Positions 47,199-56,448 are shown, numbered from the stretch's first letter. The stretch is DNA of 64,000 nucleotides from an uncultured Methylophilaceae bacterium (GCA_903870165.1 CAIQBW010000017.1:111525-175524); one strand, 5' to 3'. Notes: generated by a model from the letters alone, not told the origin. A program made the numbers and translations.

Positions 47199-48011
47199 AT
47201 GAATAAATCTAACTTTTTGAAAAAATATGGCAGCTGGGCAATTGTTACTGGGGCTACTGATGGACTAGGCAAGCAATTTGCAGAGCAACTTGCAGAAATT
47301 GGTTTTAATTTAGTTATCGTCGCCAGAAGAAAAAATTTATTGGATGGTTTATCTAAAAGACTTAATGAAACCTATAAAGTTGAATGTCTAGCGATTGATT
47401 TAGATTTAAGTGCTAACGATGCAGTGGGGCTTCTTTACGAAAAAACAAATCATTTAGATATTGGCTTGATTGTCGCGGCAGCAGGGTTTGGAACCTCAGC
47501 TAATTTAATAGAAGCTGATATTAAACTTGAGAAGCAACTCATAGATCTGAATTGTCGATGCTTAATGGAAATGAGTCATGTCTATGGCAAGAAATTTACT
47601 GCTCAGAAAAGAGGTGGAATGATTCTAATAAGCTCTCTATTGGGATTTCATGGGGCATTTGGCACTGCAAATTATGCCGCAAGTAAAGCGTACGTTCAGG
47701 CTTTGGGTGAAGCACTATATTTTGAATTGAAAAAACACAAGGTAGATGTTCTTACTGTAGCGCCAGGTCCAATTAACACAGGGTTTGCTGCAACTGCAGG
47801 TATGCAATTTAGCATGGCCTTAAAACCAGAGAACGTAGCTAGAGAGTCGTTAGCTTCACTAGGCAAAAAAATAACATTGCTACCTGGATTTCTAAGTAAA
47901 TTCTTATATCTGTCTCTATATCCGCTTGTCTTCAGAAATCTAAAAGTAATGGTCATGGGCATGGTCATGAAAACAATGATAAAAAAAACATGGCTGAATT
48001 TAAAAAAATAA
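47199..48011 (+). CDS. Short-chain dehydrogenase/reductase
   Basis: 270 aa classical SDR. The NAD(P)-binding loop is VTGATDGLGKQFAEQLAEIG. The arginine-lysine stretch after it (ARRKN) favours NADP. The catalytic pair is in NYAASKAYVQALGEAL (Tyr-x3-Lys), with the serine in LISSLLG. The C-terminal region is hydrophobic (about 225-255), so it may attach to membranes. The substrate is unknown. AAAGGA lies about 10 bases upstream of the ATG. It overlaps the next gene by 22 bases. Confidence 0.9.
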   Translation: MNKSNFLKKYGSWAIVTGATDGLGKQFAEQLAEIGFNLVIVARRKNLLDGLSKRLNETYKVECLAIDLDLSANDAVGLLYEKTNHLDIGLIVAAAGFGTSANLIEADIKLEKQLIDLNCRCLMEMSHVYGKKFTAQKRGGMILISSLLGFHGAFGTANYAASKAYVQALGEALYFELKKHKVDVLTVAPGPINTGFAATAGMQFSMALKPENVARESLASLGKKITLLPGFLSKFLYLSLYPLVFRNLKVMVMGMVMKTMIKKTWLNLKK

Positions 48012-49267
48012 CAGCTGCTGATCTGGGCAAGCTTTTAAAAGAGCTCGGAGCCGATGACTATGGGTTTGTAGATATTGAAAATCCAGCCATTCAAGTTGAT
48101 CGAGAGTATATAAATGTATGCTTTCCAAAAACTAAAACCTTGGTATCTATTGTTTGCCACATGAATAGAGAGCCAGTTAAATCTCTCAATAGATCAGTCG
48201 CTAATTTAGAGTTTCATCATGTCGGTAGTCAAGTGGATGATATTGCTAGAAACCTTGTTAGTAGGCTCGAGCAGCAGGGGATTAAAGCTGTCAATCCAGC
48301 CATGGCCTTTCCTATGGAGCTAGAGGACTTTCCCGGTCGAGGCTGGGTAGTTTCCCATAAGCTTGTAGCAAAGGAGGCGGGGCTAGGTGAAATTGGAATC
48401 CACCGAAATTTAATTCACCCTAAATTTGGAAGTTTTGTCTTATTAGGCACAGTGTTAATAGAAGCGGAAGTTGACAAACTATCCAAACCAATTGATTTCA
48501 ATCCCTGCTTTGATTGTAAATTATGTGTCGCAGCTTGCCCTGTTGGCGCAATCAAATCCGATGGCTACTTTGATTTTTCATCTTGCTATACCCATAACTA
48601 CCAGCAATTTATGGGTGGATTTGTGAACTGGGTAGAGGATATCGCTGATAGCAAGTCAGCTAAAGACTATAGAAAAAAAGTATCTTATCCTGAGACAGTT
48701 AATAGATGGCAAAGTCTATCTTATAAGCCTAATTACAACGCCGCATACTGTATGGCTGTATGCCCTGCTGGTGAGAATGTCATTGGCGAATACTTGAATG
48801 ACAAAAAGCAGCATCTTAATGAGGTTCTAAAGCCATTCCAGAACAAGTCTGAGCAAATCTATGTCACTAAAGATTCCGATGCTGAGGCACATGTATTAAA
48901 AAGATTTCCTAACAAAAAAATTCGGGTGGTCAGATCCAATGGCCGCGTAACTAATATTAAGAATTTCATATTGGGCATCAAGTTGAGCTTTCAGAGGGGC
49001 CAATCTAAAGGACTAAATGCAACTTATCATTTCAGCTTTACTGGACAAGAAGCACAAAAAATAACCATTAAAATTTATGGTGGTAAACTGGAAGTTCTAG
49101 AAGGTCATGTCGACAATCCAAATCTCAAGGTTGAAGCAGACTCAGTCGCTTGGGTTAAATTTCTCAATAAAGAGATATCAATATTTAGGTGCTTAGTGAC
49201 CAGAAAAATAAAATTGAAAGGCTCTGTAAAACTACTTCATGCCTTTGGAAAGTGTTTCCCAGATTAG
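47990..49267 (+). CDS. 4Fe-4S ferredoxin / SCP2-domain fusion protein
   Basis: 425 aa. Residues 1-150 resemble the N-terminal part of QueG/reductive dehalogenase-like proteins (GWVVSHKLVAKEAGLGEIGIHRNLIHPKFGSFV in pieces). A cluster motif CFDCKLCVAACPVGAI lies near 172-187, and further cysteines SCYTH and YCMAVCPAGENVIGEYL complete a second site. The last 110 residues match an SCP2 lipid-binding domain (LNATYHFSFTG, LKVEADSVAWVKFLN, IKLKGSVKLLHAFGKCFP). It probably reduces a lipophilic compound together with the SDR; this is inference. Confidence 0.8.
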   Translation: MAEFKKITAADLGKLLKELGADDYGFVDIENPAIQVDREYINVCFPKTKTLVSIVCHMNREPVKSLNRSVANLEFHHVGSQVDDIARNLVSRLEQQGIKAVNPAMAFPMELEDFPGRGWVVSHKLVAKEAGLGEIGIHRNLIHPKFGSFVLLGTVLIEAEVDKLSKPIDFNPCFDCKLCVAACPVGAIKSDGYFDFSSCYTHNYQQFMGGFVNWVEDIADSKSAKDYRKKVSYPETVNRWQSLSYKPNYNAAYCMAVCPAGENVIGEYLNDKKQHLNEVLKPFQNKSEQIYVTKDSDAEAHVLKRFPNKKIRVVRSNGRVTNIKNFILGIKLSFQRGQSKGLNATYHFSFTGQEAQKITIKIYGGKLEVLEGHVDNPNLKVEADSVAWVKFLNKEISIFRCLVTRKIKLKGSVKLLHAFGKCFPD

Positions 49268-49334
49268 TATTTCTAGGATGACTTATTTATAGGCTAAAAA
49301 CATTAAAGACAGTCTAATCAAGCAATCAAATTGC

Positions 49335-50864
49335 TTATTGATTTAATTTAAAAATACCAAACAAAGCAAGGCCGATCAACACTGCACTAAGCACATTGAT
49401 GAGTCGTGTTTGCTTCTGATGCAAAGCTTTTAAGCGAGATAGTTCCAGTTTTAACTCTGCAGTTTGATTGATGTCATGTGTTAAAAACGCGTCAATTTTT
49501 CTTGGTAATGTTGGTAACACAGCGCCCCAGTGTGGCGCCTCTGTTTTGATACGTTTTAATACGCTGCGCCAGCCAATTTGCTCCGACATCCAGCGCTCAA
49601 GAAATGGCTGCGCAGTTTTCCATAGGTCTAGTTCTGGGTCTAGATCGCGGCCCAAGCCTTCAACGTTAAGTAACGTTTTTTGGAGCATCGTGAGTTGCGG
49701 CTGAATGATAAGGCCAAATCTTCTCGCTGTGTGGAACAAGCGAATGAGCACCCGGCCGAATGAGATGTCTTTGAGTGGCTTATTAAAAATAGGCTCACAC
49801 ACTGCGCGAATCGCTGTTTCAAATTGGTCGATAGACACATCGCTTGGTACCCAGCCAGATTCAATATGGGCTTGCGCAACTTCGCGGTAGTCTCGGCGAA
49901 AAAATGCTAAAAAGTTGCGAGCTAGATATTGTTTGTCTGTTTCTGTAAGGGTGCCCATGATGCCAAAATCGAGTGCGATATAGCGCCCGTCATCCGCCAC
50001 CTGAATGTTGCCAGGGTGCATATCGGCGTGGAAGAAACCATCACGAAAAACCTGCGTGAAGAAGATCTCTACACCATCACGCGCAAGTTTTGGGATGTCG
50101 ATGCCCATGCTTCGTAATTTATCTACTTGGCTTACCGGCGTGCCGTTCATGCGCTCCATGACCATGACCTGCTCATGGCACCAGTCCCAATAAACTTCTG
50201 GTACTTGAAGTAATGGGCTGTTTGGGAAGTTGCGACCTAGTAAACTGCAGTTCGCGGCCTCAAGCATTAGATCAAGTTCGTTGTTGATGTGCTGTGCGAA
50301 GTCTTCTACGACCTCGCGTGGACGAAGTCTTTTGCCATCGGCAAGCAAGGTCTGAATCAGCCAGGCAGCAACCTCTAGTAACTTGATGTCCTTTTGAATA
50401 ACGGTGGCAATCCCTGGACGCAAGATTTTGACCGCCACTGGCTTGCCATCCATGAGGTGTGCAAAATGCACTTGTGCCACAGAGGCGCTCGCAATAGGCG
50501 TTACATCAAATTGGCTGAATATTTGATTAACCGGTTTTTCGTAGGTTTCGATTAAGATTTTTTCGACCAGCGCATACTCAAATGGCGGCACCTGGTCCTG
50601 AAGCTTTGCGAGTTCGTCAGCGATGTCGAGTGGTATCAGATCGCGACGGGTTGAGAGCATCTGGCCGAACTTCACGAAGATAGGGCCAAGCGCTTCAAGC
50701 GCTAAACGCAGGCGTTCGCCCCGGGCTTGTTTGCTGTTACGGAAGAATAGAACGGTTTGAATTGTTTTACGGAGGATGGCAAATTTACTATGCGCGAGCA
50801 CAAACTCATCAAGCCCAAATTTTAGTGAGATGAAGAGAATTTTGAGTAATCTAAAAAAGCGCAT
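49335..50864 (-). CDS. ubiB: Ubiquinone biosynthesis kinase-like UbiB
   Basis: 509 aa atypical (ABC1/ADCK-type) kinase with ATPase activity that supports ubiquinone synthesis. Conserved are GPIFVKFGQMLSTRRDLIP (the KxGQ motif), PIASASVAQVHFAHL, VAVKILRPGI, FFHADMHPGNIQV and ALDFGIMGTL. A membrane helix lies at the C-terminal end (about 485-505). It follows ubiJ by 21 bases. Confidence 0.96.
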   Translation of the reverse strand: MRFFRLLKILFISLKFGLDEFVLAHSKFAILRKTIQTVLFFRNSKQARGERLRLALEALGPIFVKFGQMLSTRRDLIPLDIADELAKLQDQVPPFEYALVEKILIETYEKPVNQIFSQFDVTPIASASVAQVHFAHLMDGKPVAVKILRPGIATVIQKDIKLLEVAAWLIQTLLADGKRLRPREVVEDFAQHINNELDLMLEAANCSLLGRNFPNSPLLQVPEVYWDWCHEQVMVMERMNGTPVSQVDKLRSMGIDIPKLARDGVEIFFTQVFRDGFFHADMHPGNIQVADDGRYIALDFGIMGTLTETDKQYLARNFLAFFRRDYREVAQAHIESGWVPSDVSIDQFETAIRAVCEPIFNKPLKDISFGRVLIRLFHTARRFGLIIQPQLTMLQKTLLNVEGLGRDLDPELDLWKTAQPFLERWMSEQIGWRSVLKRIKTEAPHWGAVLPTLPRKIDAFLTHDINQTAELKLELSRLKALHQKQTRLINVLSAVLIGLALFGIFKLNQ

Positions 50865-50885
50865 CGTTTATTTTCTTTTATTTGT

Positions 50886-51458
50886 TTATTTCGTCAGCAA
50901 TTTAGCTAAGCGTTTTTCAAGGCGCTCGACGTCATCACGCAGTACATCCACTTTTTGTACAAAGTCTTCCACATGACGCTTTTTGGCGATGAGTGGGCTT
51001 TCTTCTTGCCAATATTCAGCGGCCATCTCTGCAAAGTTGACCGCTTGCTGTTTGGCTTCGTGCGCGGTATTTTTAGCAAATGCACTAATTTTGTTGGCTG
51101 GGATGTCGCCAATTACTCTGCTTAAATCTTCTTCGTAATCCCACTTCATGTTCTGTAAAACTTTGGCCATTGCTTTTGCGAGTTCGGTGTCGCCCTCAAT
51201 CCTTACTTGCGACATTGCGTCCGTATCTTTGGCAAATAGTCTTAACGCCAGCGATGGTGATAGGTGAATGGATGCATCCACATTCAATGACTCGCCTGCC
51301 ATCGCCAAGCCGCCATCTTCTAAAATTGTTAGGTTGGCGCTTGCTGGGGGCATGTTGAATCGCACGGTTTTACCGCTAAATGGTAAAAGCTCACCCCGAG
51401 CCCATTGGTTTTGGGTAACGAGGTGATGAAGTACACGGGTTAAAAGTGGCTTGAACAT
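50886..51458 (-). CDS. ubiJ: Ubiquinone biosynthesis accessory factor UbiJ (SCP2 domain)
   Basis: 190 aa. The N-terminal 110 residues are an SCP2 lipid-binding domain (LPFSGKTVRFNMPPASANLTI, DASIHLSPSLALRL, VRIEGDTELAKAMAKVLQNMKWDYEEDLSRVIGD in pieces). The C-terminus (DVLRDDVERLEKRL) is a short coiled coil. It is a scaffold for the ubiquinone enzymes. It lies between ubiE and ubiB, the usual order. Confidence 0.93.
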   Translation of the reverse strand: MFKPLLTRVLHHLVTQNQWARGELLPFSGKTVRFNMPPASANLTILEDGGLAMAGESLNVDASIHLSPSLALRLFAKDTDAMSQVRIEGDTELAKAMAKVLQNMKWDYEEDLSRVIGDIPANKISAFAKNTAHEAKQQAVNFAEMAAEYWQEESPLIAKKRHVEDFVQKVDVLRDDVERLEKRLAKLLTK

Positions 51459-51470
51459 GCGTGCGCCTAC

Positions 51471-52211
51471 TTAAACTTTCCAGCCCTTATGAAGGGCTAC
51501 CACGCCGGCGGCGAGGTTGTAATAATCCACTTTGCTCAAGCCCGCATCTATCATCATTTGACGTAAGGTCTCTTGGTCTGGGTGCATGCGAATTGACTCC
51601 GCTAGATATTGGTAGCTTTCTGCATCCTTGGCAAATAACTTGCCCATGATAGGCAGCAGCTTGAATGAGTAGGCATCGTAAAGGGGGGCAAGTGGTTTCC
51701 AAACTTGCGAAAATTCAAGTACCAACAAACGGCCGCCTGCCTTAAGTACACGGCGCATTTCAGCGAGCGCCTTGTCTTTGTGTGTCATGTTGCGCAGACC
51801 GAAGGCGACAATCACGCAGTCAAAATGATTGTCAGGGAAGGGGAGTTTTTCTGCGTCGCATTGCAATGCCGGCACTGCAGCGCCGTCGTCAATTAGGCGG
51901 TCACGCCCAACAGCTAACATAGATGCGTTGATGTCAGTCAAGATAACTTGGCCTGTTGGCCCTACTTTTTTATTAAATAGTCGAGATAGATCACCACTGC
52001 CGCCAGCGACGTCCAATACCTTATCGCCCGCTTTTACACCGCTAATTTCAACCGCAAAGCGTTTCCAGGTGCGATGCAGGCCTGCCGACATCACATCGTT
52101 CATCAAGTCATACTTGCGTGCAACGGAATGGAATACCTCGCCAACCTTGCTTGCTTTCTCGCTCTCGTTGACGGTTTTAAAACCGAAGTGTGTTTGATTT
52201 GAATCTGACAT
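51471..52211 (-). CDS. ubiE: Ubiquinone/menaquinone methyltransferase UbiE
   Basis: 246 aa SAM-dependent methyltransferase of the quinone C-methylation step. Motif I is [15 protein letters not shown]. Others are [52 protein letters not shown] and the terminal [15 protein letters not shown]. It is the first gene of ubiE-ubiJ-ubiB. Confidence 0.97.
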   Translation of the reverse strand: MSDSNQTHFGFKTVNESEKASKVGEVFHSVARKYDLMNDVMSAGLHRTWKRFAVEISGVKAGDKVLDVAGGSGDLSRLFNKKVGPTGQVILTDINASMLAVGRDRLIDDGAAVPALQCDAEKLPFPDNHFDCVIVAFGLRNMTHKDKALAEMRRVLKAGGRLLVLEFSQVWKPLAPLYDAYSFKLLPIMGKLFAKDAESYQYLAESIRMHPDQETLRQMMIDAGLSKVDYYNLAAGVVALHKGWKV

Positions 52212-52230
52212 TTTGTGTGTGCCTTCTTAG

Positions 52231-52614
52231 TTAAGCTTCGCTAGGGTTGCGCTTCACGCCAGCTGCATCTAGCTTGCCTATGTATTCTAACCAAAGTCCC
52301 TCGTAATTGCGGGCCAAATCGTACAAATAATCCCATGAGTAGAGACCGGTATCGTGGCCGTCCGAGAAGATAAGCTTGATGGCATATTGCCCGACAGGTT
52401 CAATCGCCAGGATGTTTACATTTTCCTTGCCGACTTGTAATACCTCTTGGCCGACACCGTGCCCGCGAACTTCTGCGGACGGAGAGTAAACGCGCAAGAA
52501 CTCACAAGAGAGCATGCATTCTGTGTTGTCATCAAAAGCGATTTCTAAGAGTCGTGATTTTTGATGCAGTTTTATATTGCTTGGGCGCGGCGAGTTGGGG
52601 TTATTTGCGTGCAT
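52231..52614 (-). CDS. DUF971 (gamma-butyrobetaine hydroxylase N-terminal-like) protein
   Basis: 127 aa. The DUF971 pattern is plain: LHQKSRLLEIAFDDN, LSCEFLRVYSPSAEVRGHG, VNILAIEPVGQYAIKLIFSDGHDTGLYSWDYLYDLA in pieces. The fold is shared with the N-terminal zinc-binding domain of gamma-butyrobetaine hydroxylase and is linked to Fe-S cluster loading in some work, but the role is not firm. It lies 19 bases upstream of ubiE, as in many betaproteobacteria. Confidence 0.9.
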   Translation of the reverse strand: MHANNPNSPRPSNIKLHQKSRLLEIAFDDNTECMLSCEFLRVYSPSAEVRGHGVGQEVLQVGKENVNILAIEPVGQYAIKLIFSDGHDTGLYSWDYLYDLARNYEGLWLEYIGKLDAAGVKRNPSEA

Positions 52615-52765
52615 AAATATTCAATAAGCTTAAAGTTGAATCATAGCAGAAAGCGCGCTTCTCTTCAGTCACCGCAAGGTTGGCTGATATAAATCAAACC
52701 TGAAAAATCTGAAGCGCGTATCATTGCTATTTGAAATTTGGATTGTTTTAAAAAGGATTGGTTGC

Positions 52766-52984
52766 GTGAGTCTTAGCGCTTTATTTTTTCAGTTGGGCTT
52801 GTCAGTGGTGTTCATCGCTTTGGCGGCGGTTGGTATTCTGTGGGCTATTAAAAGCGGTCAGTATGACGACCTAGATGGTCCGGCACAGAGGATCTTGATG
52901 GATGAGGATGATCCGATGATTCCATTCAACCATCAAAAGCCAACATCGCGAGTGGTTGAGCCAGATCAAACTAACATCAAATAA
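52766..52984 (+). CDS. ccoS: cbb3 oxidase assembly protein CcoS (detached)
   Basis: 72 aa from the GTG at 52766, with AAAGGA 8 bases before it; the frame is open from a TTG at 52724. One membrane span (about 5-28: FFQLGLSVVFIALAAVGILWAI) is followed by KSGQYDDLDGPAQRILMDED, the CcoS signature. CcoS is needed for heme and copper insertion into CcoN. It is normally next to ccoI, but here it is about 18 kb from it, upstream of the tiny membrane ORF at 53077. Confidence 0.9.
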   Translation: MSLSALFFQLGLSVVFIALAAVGILWAIKSGQYDDLDGPAQRILMDEDDPMIPFNHQKPTSRVVEPDQTNIK

Positions 52985-53076
52985 GTGTCTTTTACGCTAA
53001 TCTGGAGTTGAACTGCTTGGCCTAAGCTAATAAACTACAACCTCAGAATTTATTATTTATTGAAAACGGGCTTAAT

Positions 53077-53178
53077 ATGAAACAATATTTCACATTCGAT
53101 AATTTGCCATTGACGATTTTAGTCGCTTTGATTGCCTTTGCTTGGTTTAGCGCTTTATCAGTGATCTTCTTTCACTAG
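53077..53178 (+). CDS. Tiny single-span membrane protein downstream of ccoS
   Basis: 33 aa, MKQYFTFDNLPLTILVALI then a hydrophobic run to ALSVIFFH. One membrane helix is at about 12-31. The gene lies 92 bases after ccoS and ends just before the rpoH terminator. A G-rich site (ACGGGC at 53066-53071) is a weak ribosome binding site. No family is recognised; small oxidase subunits have this shape, but there is no sequence match that I can name. Confidence 0.5.
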   Translation: MKQYFTFDNLPLTILVALIAFAWFSALSVIFFH

Positions 53179-53200
53179 AATTTTCACGGCTTTAAAGCCC

Positions 53201-53237
53201 AATAAAAAAGCTGCCAAGGCAGCTTTTTTATTTTTTA
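53201..53237. terminator. Bidirectional terminator after rpoH
   Basis: A perfect 15-bp stem (53201-53215 with 53218-53232; core AAAGCTGCC/GGCAGCTTT) with A-run and T-run flanks. It ends rpoH on the minus strand and the ccoS transcript on the plus strand. Confidence 0.88.
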
Positions 53238-53258
53238 ATATCTCTTGAAATCTCGTTA

Positions 53259-54116
53259 TTAACGATTAGCTGCTAAGGTAACTTTCATCTTCTCCATCGC
53301 CTTTTGCTCAATTTGGCGAATACGCTCAGCAGAAACACCAAACTCATCCGCTAAATCATGTAATGTTGTGCTGCCGTCTTGCGTTAGCCAGCGCGCTTCA
53401 ACAATACGGCGACTACGTTCATCAAGGCTAGCAAGTGCGTCCGCTAGTCCAGTTGTTTGTAAGTGCTCTTGCTCGATAGCAGATAACATTTCTGAAGGCT
53501 CAGGCTGTTCATCCTCTAGGTAGGCAATCGGGCTGAATTTATCTTCGCCATCATCATCTGCGTTGCCTTCGAGTGAGATCTCATGACCGCCTAAGCGCGA
53601 CTCCATTTCAAGCACTTCCTCAGGCTTTACATTGAGCTCACGCGCGATGTGCGCGACTTCATCTGGCTGAAGGCTACCGGCACCAGTTTTCATGCTACGC
53701 AAGTTAAAGAACAGTTTACGCTGTGCCTTAGTTGTCGCGATTTTTACTAGGCGCCAGTTACGCACGATGTATTCGTGAATTTCAGCTTTAATCCAGTGCA
53801 TCGCAAATGAAACCAAGCGAACACCACGTGCTGGGTCAAAGCGTTTCACCGCTTTCATTAGCCCGATATTACCTTCTTGAATTAAATCTGCTTGTGGTAA
53901 GCCATAGCCTGAGTAGCCACGCGCGATACTCGCGACCAAGCGAAGGTGTGAAACGATGAGGGCTTTAGCTGCCTCAAGGTCGTTGTTATTTTTTAGGCGT
54001 GTAGCGTAATCCAGCTCTTCCTCTGCCGTAAGCATAGGAAAGGCTTTGATTGTGCGCATATACTGATCCAAGCTATCTAAAGCTGATGGTATCGGTAAAG
54101 TCAGTGCATTTGTCAT
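53259..54116 (-). CDS. rpoH: Heat-shock sigma factor sigma-32
   Basis: 285 aa from the ATG at 54116, with AAGGTG 5 bases before it; an ATG at 54134 is less well placed. Sigma regions 2-4 are intact: [40 protein letters not shown], the RpoH box [14 protein letters not shown], and the C-terminal [30 protein letters not shown] element lies 29 bases upstream. A bidirectional terminator follows. Confidence 0.97.
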   Translation of the reverse strand: MTNALTLPIPSALDSLDQYMRTIKAFPMLTAEEELDYATRLKNNNDLEAAKALIVSHLRLVASIARGYSGYGLPQADLIQEGNIGLMKAVKRFDPARGVRLVSFAMHWIKAEIHEYIVRNWRLVKIATTKAQRKLFFNLRSMKTGAGSLQPDEVAHIARELNVKPEEVLEMESRLGGHEISLEGNADDDGEDKFSPIAYLEDEQPEPSEMLSAIEQEHLQTTGLADALASLDERSRRIVEARWLTQDGSTTLHDLADEFGVSAERIRQIEQKAMEKMKVTLAANR

Positions 54117-54144
54117 GGATTCACCTTTATTCATTATGCTAATT

Positions 54145-54171
54145 TTAGCACTCCATATTAGAGAGTGCTAG
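54145..54171. promoter_or_regulatory. CIRCE element upstream of rpoH
   Basis: TTAGCACTC-N9-GAGTGCTAG, one base short of the TTAGCACTC-N9-GAGTGCTAA consensus, with exact 9-base spacing. It is the operator for the repressor HrcA. It lies 29-55 bases upstream of the rpoH ATG on the minus strand and about 90 bases upstream of the divergent MFS gene. This implies HrcA control of sigma-32. Confidence 0.92.
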
Positions 54172-54260
54172 TCCTTAAAAGTTCATCCTTTTTGTATTTC
54201 ATGAGATGGCAAAGCGATCAGGTACAATCCTACAAAACATTGATCGAGACTCAATAGAAA

Positions 54261-55529
54261 ATGAAAGAAGAAGCGGCTTTGGTGAAAGCGAACTCTCAGG
54301 GAAAGATTCTGCTCGGGAGTTTGGTCGGTACGACGATTGAATTCTTCGATTTCTATATCTATGCCAACGCTGCGGTATTGGTGTTCCCGGCTTTATTCTT
54401 CCCGTCATCGAACGCCACAAACGCCATGTTGCAGTCGCTGGCGACCTTTGCGATTGCTTTCTTTGCGCGCCCTCTGGGTTCAGCGTTGTTTGGCCATTTT
54501 GGCGACAGGGTGGGGCGCAAGGCGACCTTGGTTGCAGCCCTCATGACGATGGGTTTATCAACGGTCGCAATTGGTCTGTTACCTACTTATGCCAGCATCG
54601 GCATTGCCGCCCCTATTTTGCTTACCCTATGCCGATTTGGTCAGGGGCTGGGGCTTGGCGGTGAGTGGGGTGGTGCGGTCTTGCTTGCGACCGAAAATGC
54701 GCCGCCTAATAAACGCGCCTGGTATGGCATGTTCCCCCAGCTTGGTGCGCCAATCGGCTTTCTGATGTCGGGCGGGATTTTCTTGCTACTCAGTGATAGT
54801 CTAAGCAACGAGCAGTTCTTTGATTTTGGCTGGCGCATCCCGTTTTTAGCCAGCACCTTGCTGGTCCTGGTTGGCTTGTATGTGCGTCTCAACATCACCG
54901 AAACCCCTGTATTTTTGGAGTCGCTGAAATCTAATAAGCGGGTCAAAGTACCCGCAATCACAGTGTTTAAAGAGCATGGGCGCCACTTGCTCCTGGGTAC
55001 TTTTATTGCCTTGGCCACCTTTGTGTTGTTCTACTTGATGACAGTCTTTACTTTAAGCTGGGCGACGACAAGCTTAGGTTTTTCGCGCCGTGAATTTTTA
55101 GTGATACAACTATTCGCCGTCTTATTCTTTGGTTTGGCCATTCCAATTTCCGCTCTGCTTGCCGATAGATTCAGCCGAAGAGAGGTATTGATGAGCACGT
55201 CCTCAGCAATCGCGGCTTTTGGCTTATTGATGGCGCCACTCTTTGGCTCTGGTGATGTGGTAAAGATTACAATCTTCTTGTGCTTGGGGCTGGGATTGAT
55301 GGGAATGACGTATGGCCCGCTTGGTACCATGCTCTCTGAGTTATTTCCAACCGAAGTGCGCTATACAGGCGCATCGCTTACGTTTAACTTTGCAGGGATT
55401 TTAGGGGCTTCGTTCGCACCCTTTATCGCAACATGGCTCGCGGGGAATTACGGCCTGTGCTACGTGGGTTTATACCTCACTGGCTCAGCGCTGATCACGC
55501 TGACTGCTTTGGCTTTTAGTAAAGCCTAA
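54261..55529 (+). CDS. MFS transporter, metabolite:H+ symporter family
   Basis: 422 aa with about 12 spans. GSLVGTTIEFFDFYIYANAAVLVFP, FFARPLGSALFGHFGDRVGRK (the loop 2-3 motif), LCRFGQGLGLGGEWGGAVLLATENAP and GPLGTMLSELFPTEVRYTGASL are marks of the MHS group (sugar/proline/dicarboxylate-type). The substrate is unknown. It is divergent from rpoH and convergent with the TonB-like gene. Confidence 0.9.
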   Translation: MKEEAALVKANSQGKILLGSLVGTTIEFFDFYIYANAAVLVFPALFFPSSNATNAMLQSLATFAIAFFARPLGSALFGHFGDRVGRKATLVAALMTMGLSTVAIGLLPTYASIGIAAPILLTLCRFGQGLGLGGEWGGAVLLATENAPPNKRAWYGMFPQLGAPIGFLMSGGIFLLLSDSLSNEQFFDFGWRIPFLASTLLVLVGLYVRLNITETPVFLESLKSNKRVKVPAITVFKEHGRHLLLGTFIALATFVLFYLMTVFTLSWATTSLGFSRREFLVIQLFAVLFFGLAIPISALLADRFSRREVLMSTSSAIAAFGLLMAPLFGSGDVVKITIFLCLGLGLMGMTYGPLGTMLSELFPTEVRYTGASLTFNFAGILGASFAPFIATWLAGNYGLCYVGLYLTGSALITLTALAFSKA

Positions 55530-55531
55530 GC

Positions 55532-56422
55532 TTATCTGAAGCCCTGGTTCGAGAACATTTCACGCATTAAAAACTGCTCTAACTCAGCCGTGTCTTCTAT
55601 TCTTGCTGATTTGGTAATGGAGCGTCCTAGTCGTTGCGACTCCCATTCAAAGTCGCCGCTGTAGTCTTTGCGGATAATCACAATCATTTTTCTAACAATC
55701 GCTAGCTCAATGGTCTCGCCGGGCTTGGCTTGCACGTCAAATATTTCAAGCCTTGCATTGTTATAGTTATTTTTCCAGCCCTTGAAGCTAAGTTGGGCGG
55801 TATGTAAGCCGACATCTCTTACTTGGAAAATCCCATTGGTTCCCTCCTGCGCCAAGTTGCGTTTAATGACCGCATCGCGCTGGTCTTCATTTGGGGTGCC
55901 ACGCTCTTTTGCGGTGGCACTTTGTTCCTCCGATTGTCGGCGCTGACGATTCGCATTGACCAAGGCCATCATGTCCACTGGTTGGTCTGCTGGCGTTGGT
56001 TTGGGCGGCTCTGGCTGTTTAGTAGGCACCTGGAATTGATTGTTGCTCTGTGTTTTTTGGGTGGCCATCACCGGCGGCGTGACTTTTTTAACGCCCTTTT
56101 GGTGCTTAGGCTCGGGTTTTGGTGGTTCAGGTTTTGTTTCCGGCTCTGAGTTTTTTTGTGGCTGTGGGTTATTCAGTGTGATGGTGAGCGCCTGTGGTGG
56201 CGGAAACACACTGTTGGGTTTAATGAGTTGCGGTAATACAAAAAACAAAATTATCGCGTGGATGACGAGTGAAATGACAATCGCAATGATCGTGTTGCGA
56301 CTAATCCGAATATTGAGGTGCCTATCAGATTTCGTTGGCAGATAAAACGCCTGCTGGGCGTTAGCTAGGCTAGCGTTGAGGGCGGCAATTTTCTGCGCAC
56401 GCGTTGTCCAAGGCAACTTCAT
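55532..56422 (-). CDS. TonB-like membrane-anchored proline-rich protein
   Basis: 296 aa. One membrane helix (about 44-65: NTIIAIVISLVIHAIILFFVL) is followed by a Pro-Lys-Glu-rich periplasmic stretch (about 85-160, with PKPEPPKPEP-type repeats). A C-terminal domain (about 200-296) has FKGWKNNYNNARLEIFDV and VIIRKDYSGDFEW. The organisation resembles TonB, but the C-domain lacks a clear TonB_C match. It lies 26 bases after ftsX with the cell-division genes. Confidence 0.65.
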   Translation of the reverse strand: MKLPWTTRAQKIAALNASLANAQQAFYLPTKSDRHLNIRISRNTIIAIVISLVIHAIILFFVLPQLIKPNSVFPPPQALTITLNNPQPQKNSEPETKPEPPKPEPKHQKGVKKVTPPVMATQKTQSNNQFQVPTKQPEPPKPTPADQPVDMMALVNANRQRRQSEEQSATAKERGTPNEDQRDAVIKRNLAQEGTNGIFQVRDVGLHTAQLSFKGWKNNYNNARLEIFDVQAKPGETIELAIVRKMIVIIRKDYSGDFEWESQRLGRSITKSARIEDTAELEQFLMREMFSNQGFR

Positions 56423-56448
56423 TGATGGCTTCGCTTAAAAAGACTGAG

